Under the pieces are notes generated by a model. That model was given only the letters and a program-made list of their open reading frames with translations. It did no database searches and had not been told where the DNA came from. A program made the translations under genes and the position numbers. From Actinomycetota bacterium (GTDB lineage: Bacteria; Actinomycetota; Thermoleophilia; Solirubrobacterales; Solirubrobacteraceae), in contig WLNV01000073.1 in NCBI GenBank assembly GCA_009699615.1, positions 1 to 7,362 on the forward strand: a stretch of 7,362 nt of DNA, given 5' to 3'. Positions 1 to 5,727 of this stretch are shown here, in pieces. Numbering within the stretch: position 1 is the first letter of the stretch; each line of letters begins with the position of its first letter.

Positions 1-1111
1 CGAGCCGCATCTCTTCCTTCAGCGTGCCGAGCGTGGCGATTGAAAGCGCCTGCGTCTGCCCGCGTGTGAAGAGCGCCGAACCGTGCGTGCGCGGTGCCAC
101 GCCGACCTCGATCGAGATGTCGCGGATCTCCTGCGCGCCGCGCCCGTCTGGGCGCTTCTTGTCAACGGCGATGCGGTTACGGATCGTCGCCTTCTCAAGC
201 TTCGAGAAGATCGTTTGCGCGGTCGCCTTCTTGGCGCTGTAGTCGGAGTCGTCGGGGCTACCGGCGTACTCGGCAACGATTGCGTCGCAGACTGCATTGC
301 TGGCGTCCTGACGTGCGAGCTTGTCCTCAACCTGAGTTGCGGTGTCGAGATCGGCGCCGTGTGAGGCGCGGACCTTCTCAACCAGCGACTCGTCGAGGCT
401 TGGTGCCTCAAAGCTGATCTTCTCGCGGCCTGCCTTCTCGCGGAGCTCGTGCTGCAGGGCGCAAAGCTTCTTGATCTCGCCGTGAGCGATATCGAGCGCG
501 TCGAGGATCTCGTCTTCACCGATCTCTGTTGCTCCGGCTTCAACCATCAGAATCGCTTCTTCGGTGCCGGCGACAACTAGATCGAGCTCGCAGCCTTCAA
601 GCAGCGACTCTTCGGTCGGATTGACCACGAACGAGCCGTCGATCTTGCCGATACGGACCGAGCCGACTGGGGTCGGAAGCGGAACCTGCGAGATCATCAG
701 CGCCGCTGAGGCACCGTTCATCGCGAGGATGTCGTACGGGTGAACCATGTCGACGCTGAGCGGCATTGCCACTAGCTGCGTCTCGTAGTGCCAGCCCTTC
801 GGGAAGAGCGGGCGGATTGGACGGTCGATCATCCGAGCCGTCAGCGTGCCCTTCTCGCCGGAGCGACCTTCGCGCTTGAAGAACGAGCCCGGGATCTTGC
901 CCGCGGCGTACATCCGCTCTTCAACGTCAACGGTCAAAGGAAGGAAGTCGACGTCGCGCAGGTTGCCGACGGTCGCTGTGCAGAGAACCATCGTGTCGCC
1001 TTGACGGATTACTACGGCGCCTCCGGCCTGCTTGGCCATCTTGCCAGTTTCCATCGTGATTTCAGTGCCGCCGATCTCAGCCGAGACCGTGGTCACAGTG
1101 TTGGTAGTCAT
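1..1111 (-). CDS. pnp: Polynucleotide phosphorylase (PNPase), N-terminal 370 codons; 3' end beyond the window
   Basis: PNPase degrades RNA 3'->5' by phosphorolysis, releasing nucleoside diphosphates, and is a trimeric cytoplasmic enzyme. The reading frame is open from an ATG at 1111 to the left edge. The first RNase PH domain is clear: ETGKMAKQAGGAVV (21-34), GDT (38-40), then the very conserved YAAGKIPGSFFKREGR (68-83) followed by TARMIDRPIRPLFPKGW. A helical linker region follows, and the start of the second RNase PH domain is seen near the edge (DGRG, then HGSALFTRGQTQAL). The family is usually about 700 residues or more, so the second core domain and the KH and S1 domains must lie to the left. 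The start is supported by a good Shine-Dalgarno, GAGGAG, 11 nt upstream, the clearest in the window. The gene has its own 119-bp leader, so it is probably transcribed separately from the rpsO operon. Identification is very secure. Confidence 0.97.
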   Translation of the reverse strand, partial: MTTNTVTTVSAEIGGTEITMETGKMAKQAGGAVVIRQGDTMVLCTATVGNLRDVDFLPLTVDVEERMYAAGKIPGSFFKREGRSGEKGTLTARMIDRPIRPLFPKGWHYETQLVAMPLSVDMVHPYDILAMNGASAALMISQVPLPTPVGSVRIGKIDGSFVVNPTEESLLEGCELDLVVAGTEEAILMVEAGATEIGEDEILDALDIAHGEIKKLCALQHELREKAGREKISFEAPSLDESLVEKVRASHGADLDTATQVEDKLARQDASNAVCDAIVAEYAGSPDDSDYSAKKATAQTIFSKLEKATIRNRIAVDKKRPDGRGAQEIRDISIEVGVAPRTHGSALFTRGQTQALSIATLGTLKEEMRL

Positions 1112-1132
1112 TTGGTGTTGTACTCCTCATCA

Positions 1133-1157
1133 AGGCCGCCTTCGGATCCTGCGGCCT
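1133..1157 (-). promoter_or_regulatory. Hairpin in the pnp 5' leader
   Basis: On the minus strand AGGCCGC is followed by an 11-nt loop and the perfect complement GCGGCCT, ending about 6 nt before the GAGGAG ribosome binding site of pnp. The loop itself contains the palindrome GGATCC. No U-tract follows in the pnp direction, so it is not a terminator for that strand. In Escherichia coli a leader stem-loop is the target of RNase III and PNPase autoregulation; whether this one does the same is inference from position only. Confidence 0.5.
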
Positions 1158-1189
1158 GTTAGTTAAATTCTTTTCGATATCCGATTGAC

Positions 1190-1228
1190 GCCATCCTAGC
1201 CGCCTTCCCATTGCCAACGCAGGATGGC
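1190..1228 (-). terminator. Possible stem-loop terminator after the DsbA-like gene
   Basis: A perfect 8-bp inverted repeat, GCCATCCT and AGGATGGC, encloses a 23-nt spacer and begins 2 nt after the TGA stop of the DsbA-like gene. The position fits a transcript end. The loop is long and no run of T follows, so it is not a standard intrinsic terminator. It could instead be an operator or an RNA-stabilising hairpin upstream of pnp; the second arm overlaps the TAGGAT -10-like hexamer. Confidence 0.3.
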
Positions 1229-1230
1229 TG

Positions 1231-1713
1231 TCAGGACGATGCCGCGGGAAACTCGCTTTGGAGCGCTCCCGCGACGGCGAAGCTCGGTGCGCCGGTCGCT
1301 CCCGCCCGCAGCGCGGCGGTCACGTCCGCTGCAACCCGTTCCGACAGAGCGGGATCACGGCGGTCGGCCTCGAAGCGGGCCAGATCGATCCCAAGCAACT
1401 CACAGCGTTGCCAGAGGTGGGGATCATCCAGTCGGCCCTGATCAGCGAAGAGCGAGTCGTGAAACTCCCAGAAGAACCCTTGGCGAGCGGCCGCTTCGGA
1501 CGCAATCGCAAGTTTGACGGCGCGCGGGCTGCGCGCGGCCAACGCAAAGTGACGGAAACAGACCGAGTCGCCGCTCTCGCGCAGCCGCTCGGCCGCCACA
1601 GCGCAATCGGGGCAAGTGAACTCGGCGTAGACGATCAGCGGCTCCCCGTTTCCGATCCGGACGTGATCGTTGGGACCGATTGGCTCTACCGGCAGGCTGC
1701 TCAAATCGCGCAT
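1231..1713 (-). CDS. DsbA-like thioredoxin-fold protein with CPDC active site
   Basis: A 160-residue DsbA/thioredoxin-fold protein (thioredoxin_4/DSBA-type). The redox motif CPDC is at 34-37 after a beta strand (PLIVYAEFT). The helical insertion typical of DsbA follows (CFRHFALAARSPRAVKLA, then FFWEFHDSLFADQGRLDDPHLW), and the cis-proline loop is GATGAPS with P143. There is no signal peptide or membrane segment, so it is probably cytoplasmic, acting as a thiol oxidoreductase or isomerase on unknown substrates. Additional cysteines occur at 52 and 104. The frame is open up to 1785, but I chose the ATG at 1713: the family match begins just after it and the longer version would run into the divergent SRPBCC gene. 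No Shine-Dalgarno precedes 1713; a TACTCT lies 10 nt upstream, so a very short leader is possible. The C-terminus after the cis-proline strand is short. The fold is sure; the exact role is unknown. Confidence 0.85.
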   Translation of the reverse strand: MRDLSSLPVEPIGPNDHVRIGNGEPLIVYAEFTCPDCAVAAERLRESGDSVCFRHFALAARSPRAVKLAIASEAAARQGFFWEFHDSLFADQGRLDDPHLWQRCELLGIDLARFEADRRDPALSERVAADVTAALRAGATGAPSFAVAGALQSEFPAASS

Positions 1714-1763
1714 CGCAAGATGAAGAGTAGATCCCGCGATGGCGCAGCGTCGTACTCCAATCG
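1714..1763. promoter_or_regulatory. Divergent promoter region between the DsbA-like and SRPBCC genes
   Basis: Two start codons face away from each other across 50 bp, with no Shine-Dalgarno on either side. A GAGTA (1725-1729) and TACTC (1753-1757) inverted pair is present, so each strand reads TACTC shortly before its own ATG: TACTCT ending 10 nt before the minus-strand gene and TACTCC ending 5 nt before the plus-strand gene. These resemble actinobacterial TANNNT -10 elements placed for leaderless or nearly leaderless mRNAs; the plus-strand copy lacks the final T. No clear -35 boxes are seen. A divergent promoter here is expected from geometry; the precise elements are tentative. Confidence 0.35.
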
Positions 1764-2255
1764 ATGAGCGTTCACACACTGACACGTCAGCAGGAGCTGG
1801 AAGGAAGCCCAGCCGAAGTCTTCCCGTTCTTCGCCGACGCGACCAATCTCGAAGCGATCACGCCGCCGCTGCTCGCCTTTCAGGTCACGACGCCGCGCCC
1901 GATCGCGATGCACGCCGGAACGCTAATCGAGTACCGGCTCAAAATTCACCGCATGCCGATCCGCTGGCGCACGCTGATCGAAGAGTGGCGGCCATCCGAG
2001 ATGTTCGTCGACACACAGATCAAAGGTCCTTACAAGCTCTGGCACCACACACACACGTTTGACCCTTTGCCCGGCGGCCGCACACTGATGGTCGACGTCG
2101 TTCGCTATTCGATCGGATACGGCCCGCTCGGAGATCTGGCCCACAGCCTCTTCGTAGGCCGCGACGTGGCCTCGATTTTCGACTACCGCGCTGAGGTGAT
2201 AGCTCCGCTACTCGCTAGCGATATCGAACGGCGGAGATCAGACGGCAGTCGGTGA
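1764..2255 (+). CDS. SRPBCC-fold (START/Bet v1-like) protein, COG4276-like
   Basis: A 163-residue protein of the SRPBCC superfamily, a helix-grip fold with a deep hydrophobic ligand pocket. Matching features, in order: an opening strand then SPAEVFPFFADATNLEAITPP (15-35), the typical first helix segment; GTLIEYRL (52-59); RWRTLIEEW (67-75); GPYKLWHHTHTF (88-99); a strand with RY; and a long C-terminal helix (about 122-150). Length is normal for the family and there is no signal peptide. The ligand and reaction cannot be read from the sequence. It is the only plus-strand gene in the window. It starts without a Shine-Dalgarno 50 bp from the divergent DsbA-like gene, and its last 18 bp overlap the end of the peroxiredoxin gene, so its C-terminal tail (DIERRRSDGSR region) is encoded antisense to that gene. 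Family is fairly sure; function is unknown. Confidence 0.85.
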   Translation: MSVHTLTRQQELEGSPAEVFPFFADATNLEAITPPLLAFQVTTPRPIAMHAGTLIEYRLKIHRMPIRWRTLIEEWRPSEMFVDTQIKGPYKLWHHTHTFDPLPGGRTLMVDVVRYSIGYGPLGDLAHSLFVGRDVASIFDYRAEVIAPLLASDIERRRSDGSR

Positions 2256-2720
2256 CGCCTGGTCTGCAGCGAGCGCGTCAATGATCAGATTGACGCCAGG
2301 CAGATCGCCGGGACTGTCAGCGAGATGACTCCAGCTGACGCAGCCGTCGGGGCCGACGATCACGATCGCTCGGTTCGTCATCCCGGCCGGCTCAAAGTAC
2401 GCGCCGAAACTCTTCGCTGCGGCGCCCTTTGGTTCGAAGTCTGAGAGCTGTTCGATCGGGACGCCGAGCTGCTCGCGAAATGCGATCTGAGAGAAGCTCG
2501 GATCGGTCGATACCGCGTACATCACAGCTCCGTCGATCGTGATCTCCGGCAGGGCCTCAGTGTAGATCTGAAGCTGGCTCGTACAGACGGGGCTGAACGC
2601 GAACGGGTAGAAGACGAGAATCGTGGTCTTCCCGGCGAGATCGGCGTCGGTGAACTTCGAGCCGTCCTCGCGGGCCAAGCTGAATGGGGGCACCTTCGTG
2701 CCGGGCGCGATGATGCTCAC
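2238..2720 (-). CDS. Peroxiredoxin, AhpE/BCP type
   Basis: A 160-residue thioredoxin-fold thiol peroxidase that reduces hydrogen peroxide or organic hydroperoxides. The peroxidatic site is YPFAFSPVCT, with the family PxxxSxxC pattern (P39, S43, C46). Also seen are VSTDPSF (70-76), LSDFEPKGAAAKSFG (92-106) and the conserved arginine R117 in TNRAIVIV. This pattern fits the AhpE-like group of actinobacteria better than typical 2-Cys AhpC. The only other cysteine is C127 (GPDGC), which may or may not be a resolving residue. The start is GTG at 2720, overlapping the rpsO stop as GTGA, so translation is probably coupled to S15. No separate Shine-Dalgarno is evident. The stop end overlaps the convergent SRPBCC gene by 18 bp, leaving no space for a terminator between them. 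Confidence 0.92.
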   Translation of the reverse strand: MSIIAPGTKVPPFSLAREDGSKFTDADLAGKTTILVFYPFAFSPVCTSQLQIYTEALPEITIDGAVMYAVSTDPSFSQIAFREQLGVPIEQLSDFEPKGAAAKSFGAYFEPAGMTNRAIVIVGPDGCVSWSHLADSPGDLPGVNLIIDALAADQASPTAV

Positions 2721-2989
2721 TTACGTAGGCCGAGTGCTGCTACTAGCTCACGGTAGGCCTCAAGGTTGCTGCTCTGCAGGTAGTTCAGAAGGCGACGGCG
2801 GCGACCGACCAGCATCAGCAGGCCACGGCGCGAAGCGTGATCCTTCTTTGCGCCGCGCAGGTGCTCGGTCAGATCTTCAATCCGTTGGCTGAGCAGCGCG
2901 ATCTGTACGCGCGTGTCGCCGGTGTTTGCTTCGCTGCCGCCGTAGGTGGCAGCGAGCTCGCGGGTCTTCTCTGGAGTAAGGGTGCTCAT
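2717..2989 (-). CDS. rpsO: 30S ribosomal protein S15
   Basis: At 90 residues this is the standard S15 length. S15 binds the central domain of 16S rRNA early in 30S assembly and forms an intersubunit bridge. Diagnostic segments are NTGDTRVQIALLSQRIEDLTEHL (22-44) and SRRGLLMLVGRRRRLLNYL (53-71), ending in ALGLRK. In the usual HKKDHHSRR motif two histidines are alanine here (A47, A52), while H43, D50, H51 and S53 are kept. The ATG at 2989 lies 29 nt after the ribF stop with no Shine-Dalgarno; instead TGCTAGCCT, an extended -10-like sequence, sits 10 nt upstream. The TGA stop overlaps the GTG of the peroxiredoxin gene by 4 bases. Identification is secure. Confidence 0.97.
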   Translation of the reverse strand: MSTLTPEKTRELAATYGGSEANTGDTRVQIALLSQRIEDLTEHLRGAKKDHASRRGLLMLVGRRRRLLNYLQSSNLEAYRELVAALGLRK

Positions 2990-3008
2990 CGAAAGTCGCA
3001 GGCTAGCA
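2990..3008 (-). promoter_or_regulatory. Possible internal promoter for rpsO (extended -10)
   Basis: Reading the minus strand, TGCTAGCCT (3008-3000) matches an extended -10 (TGnTANNNT). It is followed by 10 nt and then the rpsO ATG, so a transcript from it would carry only a few leader bases. The absence of a Shine-Dalgarno in the 29-nt ribF-rpsO gap agrees with this. No good -35 is visible, and short TANNNT matches occur by chance. Confidence 0.28.
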
Positions 3009-3018
3009 GGACAGCGCT

Positions 3019-3903
3019 TCAGCCCGCGACCAGAGCACGGGTTGCATCGACGTCTGCGGCCATCTGAAGCTTCAGCGCATCGACGCTCTCGAAGGTCTCT
3101 TCACCTCGTAACCGGTCGACGAACTCAACGCTTAGCTGTCGTCCGTAAAGGTCGCCGTCAAAGTCGAGCAGGTAGGCCTCGATCAGTTCTCCGAGGCCGC
3201 TCTCGAACATTGGGCGCGTCCCAACGTTGATCGCCGCGATCATCGCCTCCCCCCCATCAACCACAGCCCGTCCCGCGTAGACGCCATGCCCCGGTGTGCA
3301 GAAGCCCGCTGTCGGAGTGAGGTTGGCGGTCGGGAAGCCAAGCTCTCGGCCGCGCTGCTCGCCGTGCTCGACTAGCGCGCTGAACACGTAAGGGCTACCC
3401 AACAGTCGGTTGGCCTCGGCGACATCGCCGGCCTCCAGCAACGCGCGGATACGACTCGAACTGACCGGTTCTCCATCCAACTCAAAGAGCGGCAACACGT
3501 TTGTTTCGAAGCGGTCGTCAGCGAGCAGATGCTCGACCCGGCCTTGCGCGCGCTTCCCAAAACCAAAGTTGGAGCCAACCTGCACCTGCTTCGCGCCGAG
3601 CGCGCCGACAAGAACCTCGTCGATGAATTGGTCGGCACTGTGGCTGGCGAACTGCTCGTCGAAGCTGATCACGACCATCTCCTCGACGCCGAGGGTCGAA
3701 ACGAGCTCGGCCTTACGCTCAGAGGAGGTCAGAAGCAGGGGTGCCCTGTCCGGAGCCGTAACCGACATCGGGTGCGGATCGAATGTCAGAACCGTGTCGG
3801 CGCCGGCGATCACTTCGCGATGGCCGAGGTGGACACCGTCGAACGTGCCGACAGCAACTATGCGCTCGCGCGGCTCGAGATCGCTGAAAGCGGTGACTCT
3901 CAT
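3019..3903 (-). CDS. ribF: Bifunctional riboflavin kinase / FAD synthetase
   Basis: This cytoplasmic enzyme makes FMN from riboflavin and ATP, then FAD from FMN and ATP. The N-terminal adenylyltransferase domain shows GTFDGVHLGH (19-28, HxGH-type nucleotidyltransferase motif), LTFDPHP (39-45), VGSNFGFGKRAQG (109-121) and SSSRIR (148-153). The C-terminal flavokinase domain shows GRELGFPTANL (185-195), GVYAG (207-211), NVGTRPMF (226-233) and IEAYLLDF (241-248), with E242 the likely catalytic base. At 294 residues it is slightly short: only 12 residues separate the GH of the first motif from FDPHP, against roughly twice that in E. coli RibF, so a helix there seems reduced. The ATG overlaps the truB stop (ATGA), implying translational coupling; no Shine-Dalgarno is evident. 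Identification is secure. Confidence 0.96.
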   Translation of the reverse strand: MRVTAFSDLEPRERIVAVGTFDGVHLGHREVIAGADTVLTFDPHPMSVTAPDRAPLLLTSSERKAELVSTLGVEEMVVISFDEQFASHSADQFIDEVLVGALGAKQVQVGSNFGFGKRAQGRVEHLLADDRFETNVLPLFELDGEPVSSSRIRALLEAGDVAEANRLLGSPYVFSALVEHGEQRGRELGFPTANLTPTAGFCTPGHGVYAGRAVVDGGEAMIAAINVGTRPMFESGLGELIEAYLLDFDGDLYGRQLSVEFVDRLRGEETFESVDALKLQMAADVDATRALVAG

Positions 3904-4730
3904 GCTCGGAAGCCTACGACCGGCTTGAGCATCCCGTCGTCACGCCGTTCGGCGAGTGCGACCGGGCCGTCCACGGCGGTCAACAACAGCTCTTCAGGCG
4001 TCGCATCCTCAGGGCCGCTCAAGCGAGCTTTGCCAACCTTTCCGTCCCATTCGACTGCGACGCCATGGGCGGCCTTTTTGGCGTCGGCAGCATCTAGCTC
4101 TACGTGGTCAAAGAAGCCGAGCGCAGCATCGAGACCGATCACAACTCCGGAATCCGCATCGTCAACGCTGAACGGTCCGATCCGCGTACGCCGCAGCTCT
4201 TCGGTGTAGGCATCCCCGAGGTCGGAGATCAGCGAACGGACGTACGTCCCGGACGAGCATCGGATTCGAAACTCGGCTCGGTCGGCGTCGCGGCTGAGCT
4301 GGCTGAACTCGAACAGTTCGACCTCTCGTGCGGGAATCTCGAACTGCTCGCCTTCGCGGGCGCGCTTGTAAGCCCGTTTGCCGTCGACCTTGACGGCGCT
4401 GTAGATCGGCGGTCGCTGGCTGATCTTGCCGAGTGTCGGCTCAAAGCGGTCCGGCGGAAGCTTTCCGGTCATCTCGATCTCGCCCTCCGGGTCCCCCGTC
4501 GTCGAGGTCGCACCCAAGCGGGCAACGGCGATGTATTCCTTCGACATGCCCATGAAGAAACGCTGGACGCGGCGGGCGCGGCCGAGCAGGATTATCAACA
4601 GCCCGGTCGCAAACGGGTCGAGTGTGCCGGCGTGACCGGCCTTGCGCGCCCCCAGCTCGCGGCGCACGTCGTTAGTCACCTTGTGCGAGCTGAGCCCAGC
4701 CGGCTTGTCGACAAGGACGATTCCGTCCAC
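3900..4730 (-). CDS. truB: tRNA pseudouridine(55) synthase
   Basis: TruB converts U55 to pseudouridine in the T-loop of tRNAs. The protein is 276 residues from the GTG at 4730. It opens with the standard GIVLVDKPAGLSSHKV, followed by the catalytic motif GHAGTLDPFATGLL (32-45) with D38 as the nucleophilic aspartate, KEY (64-66), RPPIYSAVKVDGKRAY (106-121) and GTYVRSL (161-167). The region after about 210 resembles the small TruB C-terminal/PUA-like domain. The frame stays open upstream to an ATG at 4919, but that 63-residue extension lies inside nrnA, is low-complexity and has no family counterpart, so it is rejected. The GTG lies 7 nt after the nrnA stop and has no strong Shine-Dalgarno, suggesting re-initiation by ribosomes finishing nrnA. 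The stop overlaps ribF by 4 bases. Confidence 0.95.
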   Translation of the reverse strand: MDGIVLVDKPAGLSSHKVTNDVRRELGARKAGHAGTLDPFATGLLIILLGRARRVQRFFMGMSKEYIAVARLGATSTTGDPEGEIEMTGKLPPDRFEPTLGKISQRPPIYSAVKVDGKRAYKRAREGEQFEIPAREVELFEFSQLSRDADRAEFRIRCSSGTYVRSLISDLGDAYTEELRRTRIGPFSVDDADSGVVIGLDAALGFFDHVELDAADAKKAAHGVAVEWDGKVGKARLSGPEDATPEELLLTAVDGPVALAERRDDGMLKPVVGFRA

Positions 4731-4737
4731 AGCAGGT

Positions 4738-5727
4738 CTAGGACTGTTCGCTGATCTGCGCGCAGAGCAGCGCGACGAGATCGTCCCTGCCGAGCTCGCT
4801 CCTGAAACCCGCAGCAGCAGGGTGGCCGCCGCCGCCGCCGGCACGGGCAATCTTCGACACGTCGATTCCGCCGTCGCTGGAGCGCATTGAGACGCGATAG
4901 CTCTCGCCGTTCGCGTCACTCGTTTCGCGGATCAGGGCAGCTACGCGCGTGCCGTCAACGGCGCGGAGAAAGTCAACGATGCCTTCGGTGAAGCTGGAAG
5001 CCGCCGCGCATTGCTGGAAGTCATCAGTGGTGAGGATTGAAAGCGTAAGCCGCCCATCAAGGTGGCGTTCGGTCGCCGTTAGCGCGCGCGCAAAGAGCCT
5101 CAACTTGGCTTCCGGGAGGTTCTCGTAGACGCGGCGAAATATGAGGTTGCCATCAATTCCGGCCGCCAACAACTCGCTCGCCATCTCATGTGACTTGGGT
5201 GTCGCGTTCGGGTACATAAAACGGCCAGTGTCGGTGATCAGCCCCAGGTATAGGAGCTCTGCCATCTCGGCGTTTAGCGGAACGTCAAGACCGTGAGCAA
5301 GGTCCCAAACGATCTCGGCCGTTGAGGAGGCGTCTTCGACGACGTAGTCAACGCTTCCGAAGCGCGTGTTGTCATGGTGGTGATCGATATTCAAGAGCTG
5401 CTCAGGGGAAGCCGCTTCTTCGACGAGCGGGCTGCGCTCGGTATTGCCGCAATCGAGGAAGACGACGACGCGCGATTCAAGGTCGGCTGGAATCTCTGAG
5501 ACGACGCCGCTGACATCTACCCAGGCGTACTCGTAGGAGAGCGGACGATCGTCGGCAGCGATAAATGAGACGACGTCCTTGCCCAGCGAGCGGAGGATTA
5601 TCGACATCGCGAGCAGCGATCCGAGCGCGTCACCGTCGGGATGCTCGTGCGTGACCAGCAGGAATTTCTCGCCCTGACGGAGGGCGTTGATCGTTTGCTC
5701 GCGGCTTTGGGTGGCGGTCGGGTTCAT
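4738..5727 (-). CDS. nrnA: DHH/DHHA1 phosphoesterase: nanoRNase / pAp phosphatase (NrnA-like)
   Basis: A 329-residue DHH-family, metal-dependent (probably Mn2+) phosphoesterase. NrnA enzymes degrade 2-5 nt RNA oligonucleotides and dephosphorylate 3'-phosphoadenosine 5'-phosphate; some relatives also hydrolyse cyclic-dinucleotide breakdown products. Metal-site motifs are all present: THEHPDGDALGS (26-37), D92 in VVVFLDCGN, DHH at 115-117 (NIDHHHDN), ASSTAE (133-138) and D166 in LITDTGRF. The C-terminal DHHA1 domain carries the substrate-binding glycine-rich GGGGGHPAAAGF (297-308). The ATG overlaps the rbfA stop by 4 bases (ATGA), with a weak GAGG upstream. Placement between rbfA and truB is the usual actinobacterial order. 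Together with PNPase nearby it suggests a role finishing RNA degradation. Family is sure; the exact substrate is inferred. Confidence 0.93.
   Translation of the reverse strand: MNPTATQSREQTINALRQGEKFLLVTHEHPDGDALGSLLAMSIILRSLGKDVVSFIAADDRPLSYEYAWVDVSGVVSEIPADLESRVVVFLDCGNTERSPLVEEAASPEQLLNIDHHHDNTRFGSVDYVVEDASSTAEIVWDLAHGLDVPLNAEMAELLYLGLITDTGRFMYPNATPKSHEMASELLAAGIDGNLIFRRVYENLPEAKLRLFARALTATERHLDGRLTLSILTTDDFQQCAAASSFTEGIVDFLRAVDGTRVAALIRETSDANGESYRVSMRSSDGGIDVSKIARAGGGGGHPAAAGFRSELGRDDLVALLCAQISEQS

Larger units (their letters stand above)
1112..1230 (-). promoter_or_regulatory. Leader/promoter region of pnp
   Basis: This is the only sizeable intergenic gap in the window. Read on the minus strand it contains, in order, an 8-bp inverted repeat just after the upstream stop codon, an AT-rich patch (about 1158-1187) that stands out from the GC-rich surroundings, a 7-bp GC-rich hairpin, and the GAGGAG ribosome binding site. 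A TAGGAT (-10-like) lies at 1193-1198, but I see no convincing -35 at normal spacing. A promoter is inferred because the upstream DsbA-like gene is unlikely to be the sole source of pnp transcription. The exact start of transcription cannot be placed. Confidence 0.45.

Noticed and set aside
19..543. Arg/Ser-rich minus-strand frame of 174 codons
   Set aside because: Out-of-frame reading inside pnp; composition is typical of a shifted GC-rich frame.
1133..1175. Plus-strand intrinsic terminator (hairpin followed by GTTAGTTAAATTCTTTT)
   Set aside because: The stem followed by an AT-rich stretch looks terminator-like on the plus strand, but no plus-strand gene lies upstream of it; the T-run is also interrupted.
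1714..1785. 24-codon extension of the DsbA-like gene from an ATG at 1785
   Set aside because: It would overlap the start of the divergent SRPBCC gene, and the family similarity begins after the ATG at 1713.
1739..2062. Plus-strand frame of 107 codons starting before the SRPBCC gene
   Set aside because: It is a different frame over the SRPBCC coding region, which has clear family motifs; no independent support.
3529..4209. Plus-strand open frame of 226 codons
   Set aside because: Shadow of ribF and truB; Ser/Arg-rich translation and no recognisable domain.
4731..4919. N-terminal extension of truB from an ATG at 4919
   Set aside because: It lies inside nrnA, is Ala/Arg/Ser-rich and unlike any TruB N-terminus; the family start GIVLVDKPAG begins right after the GTG at 4730.
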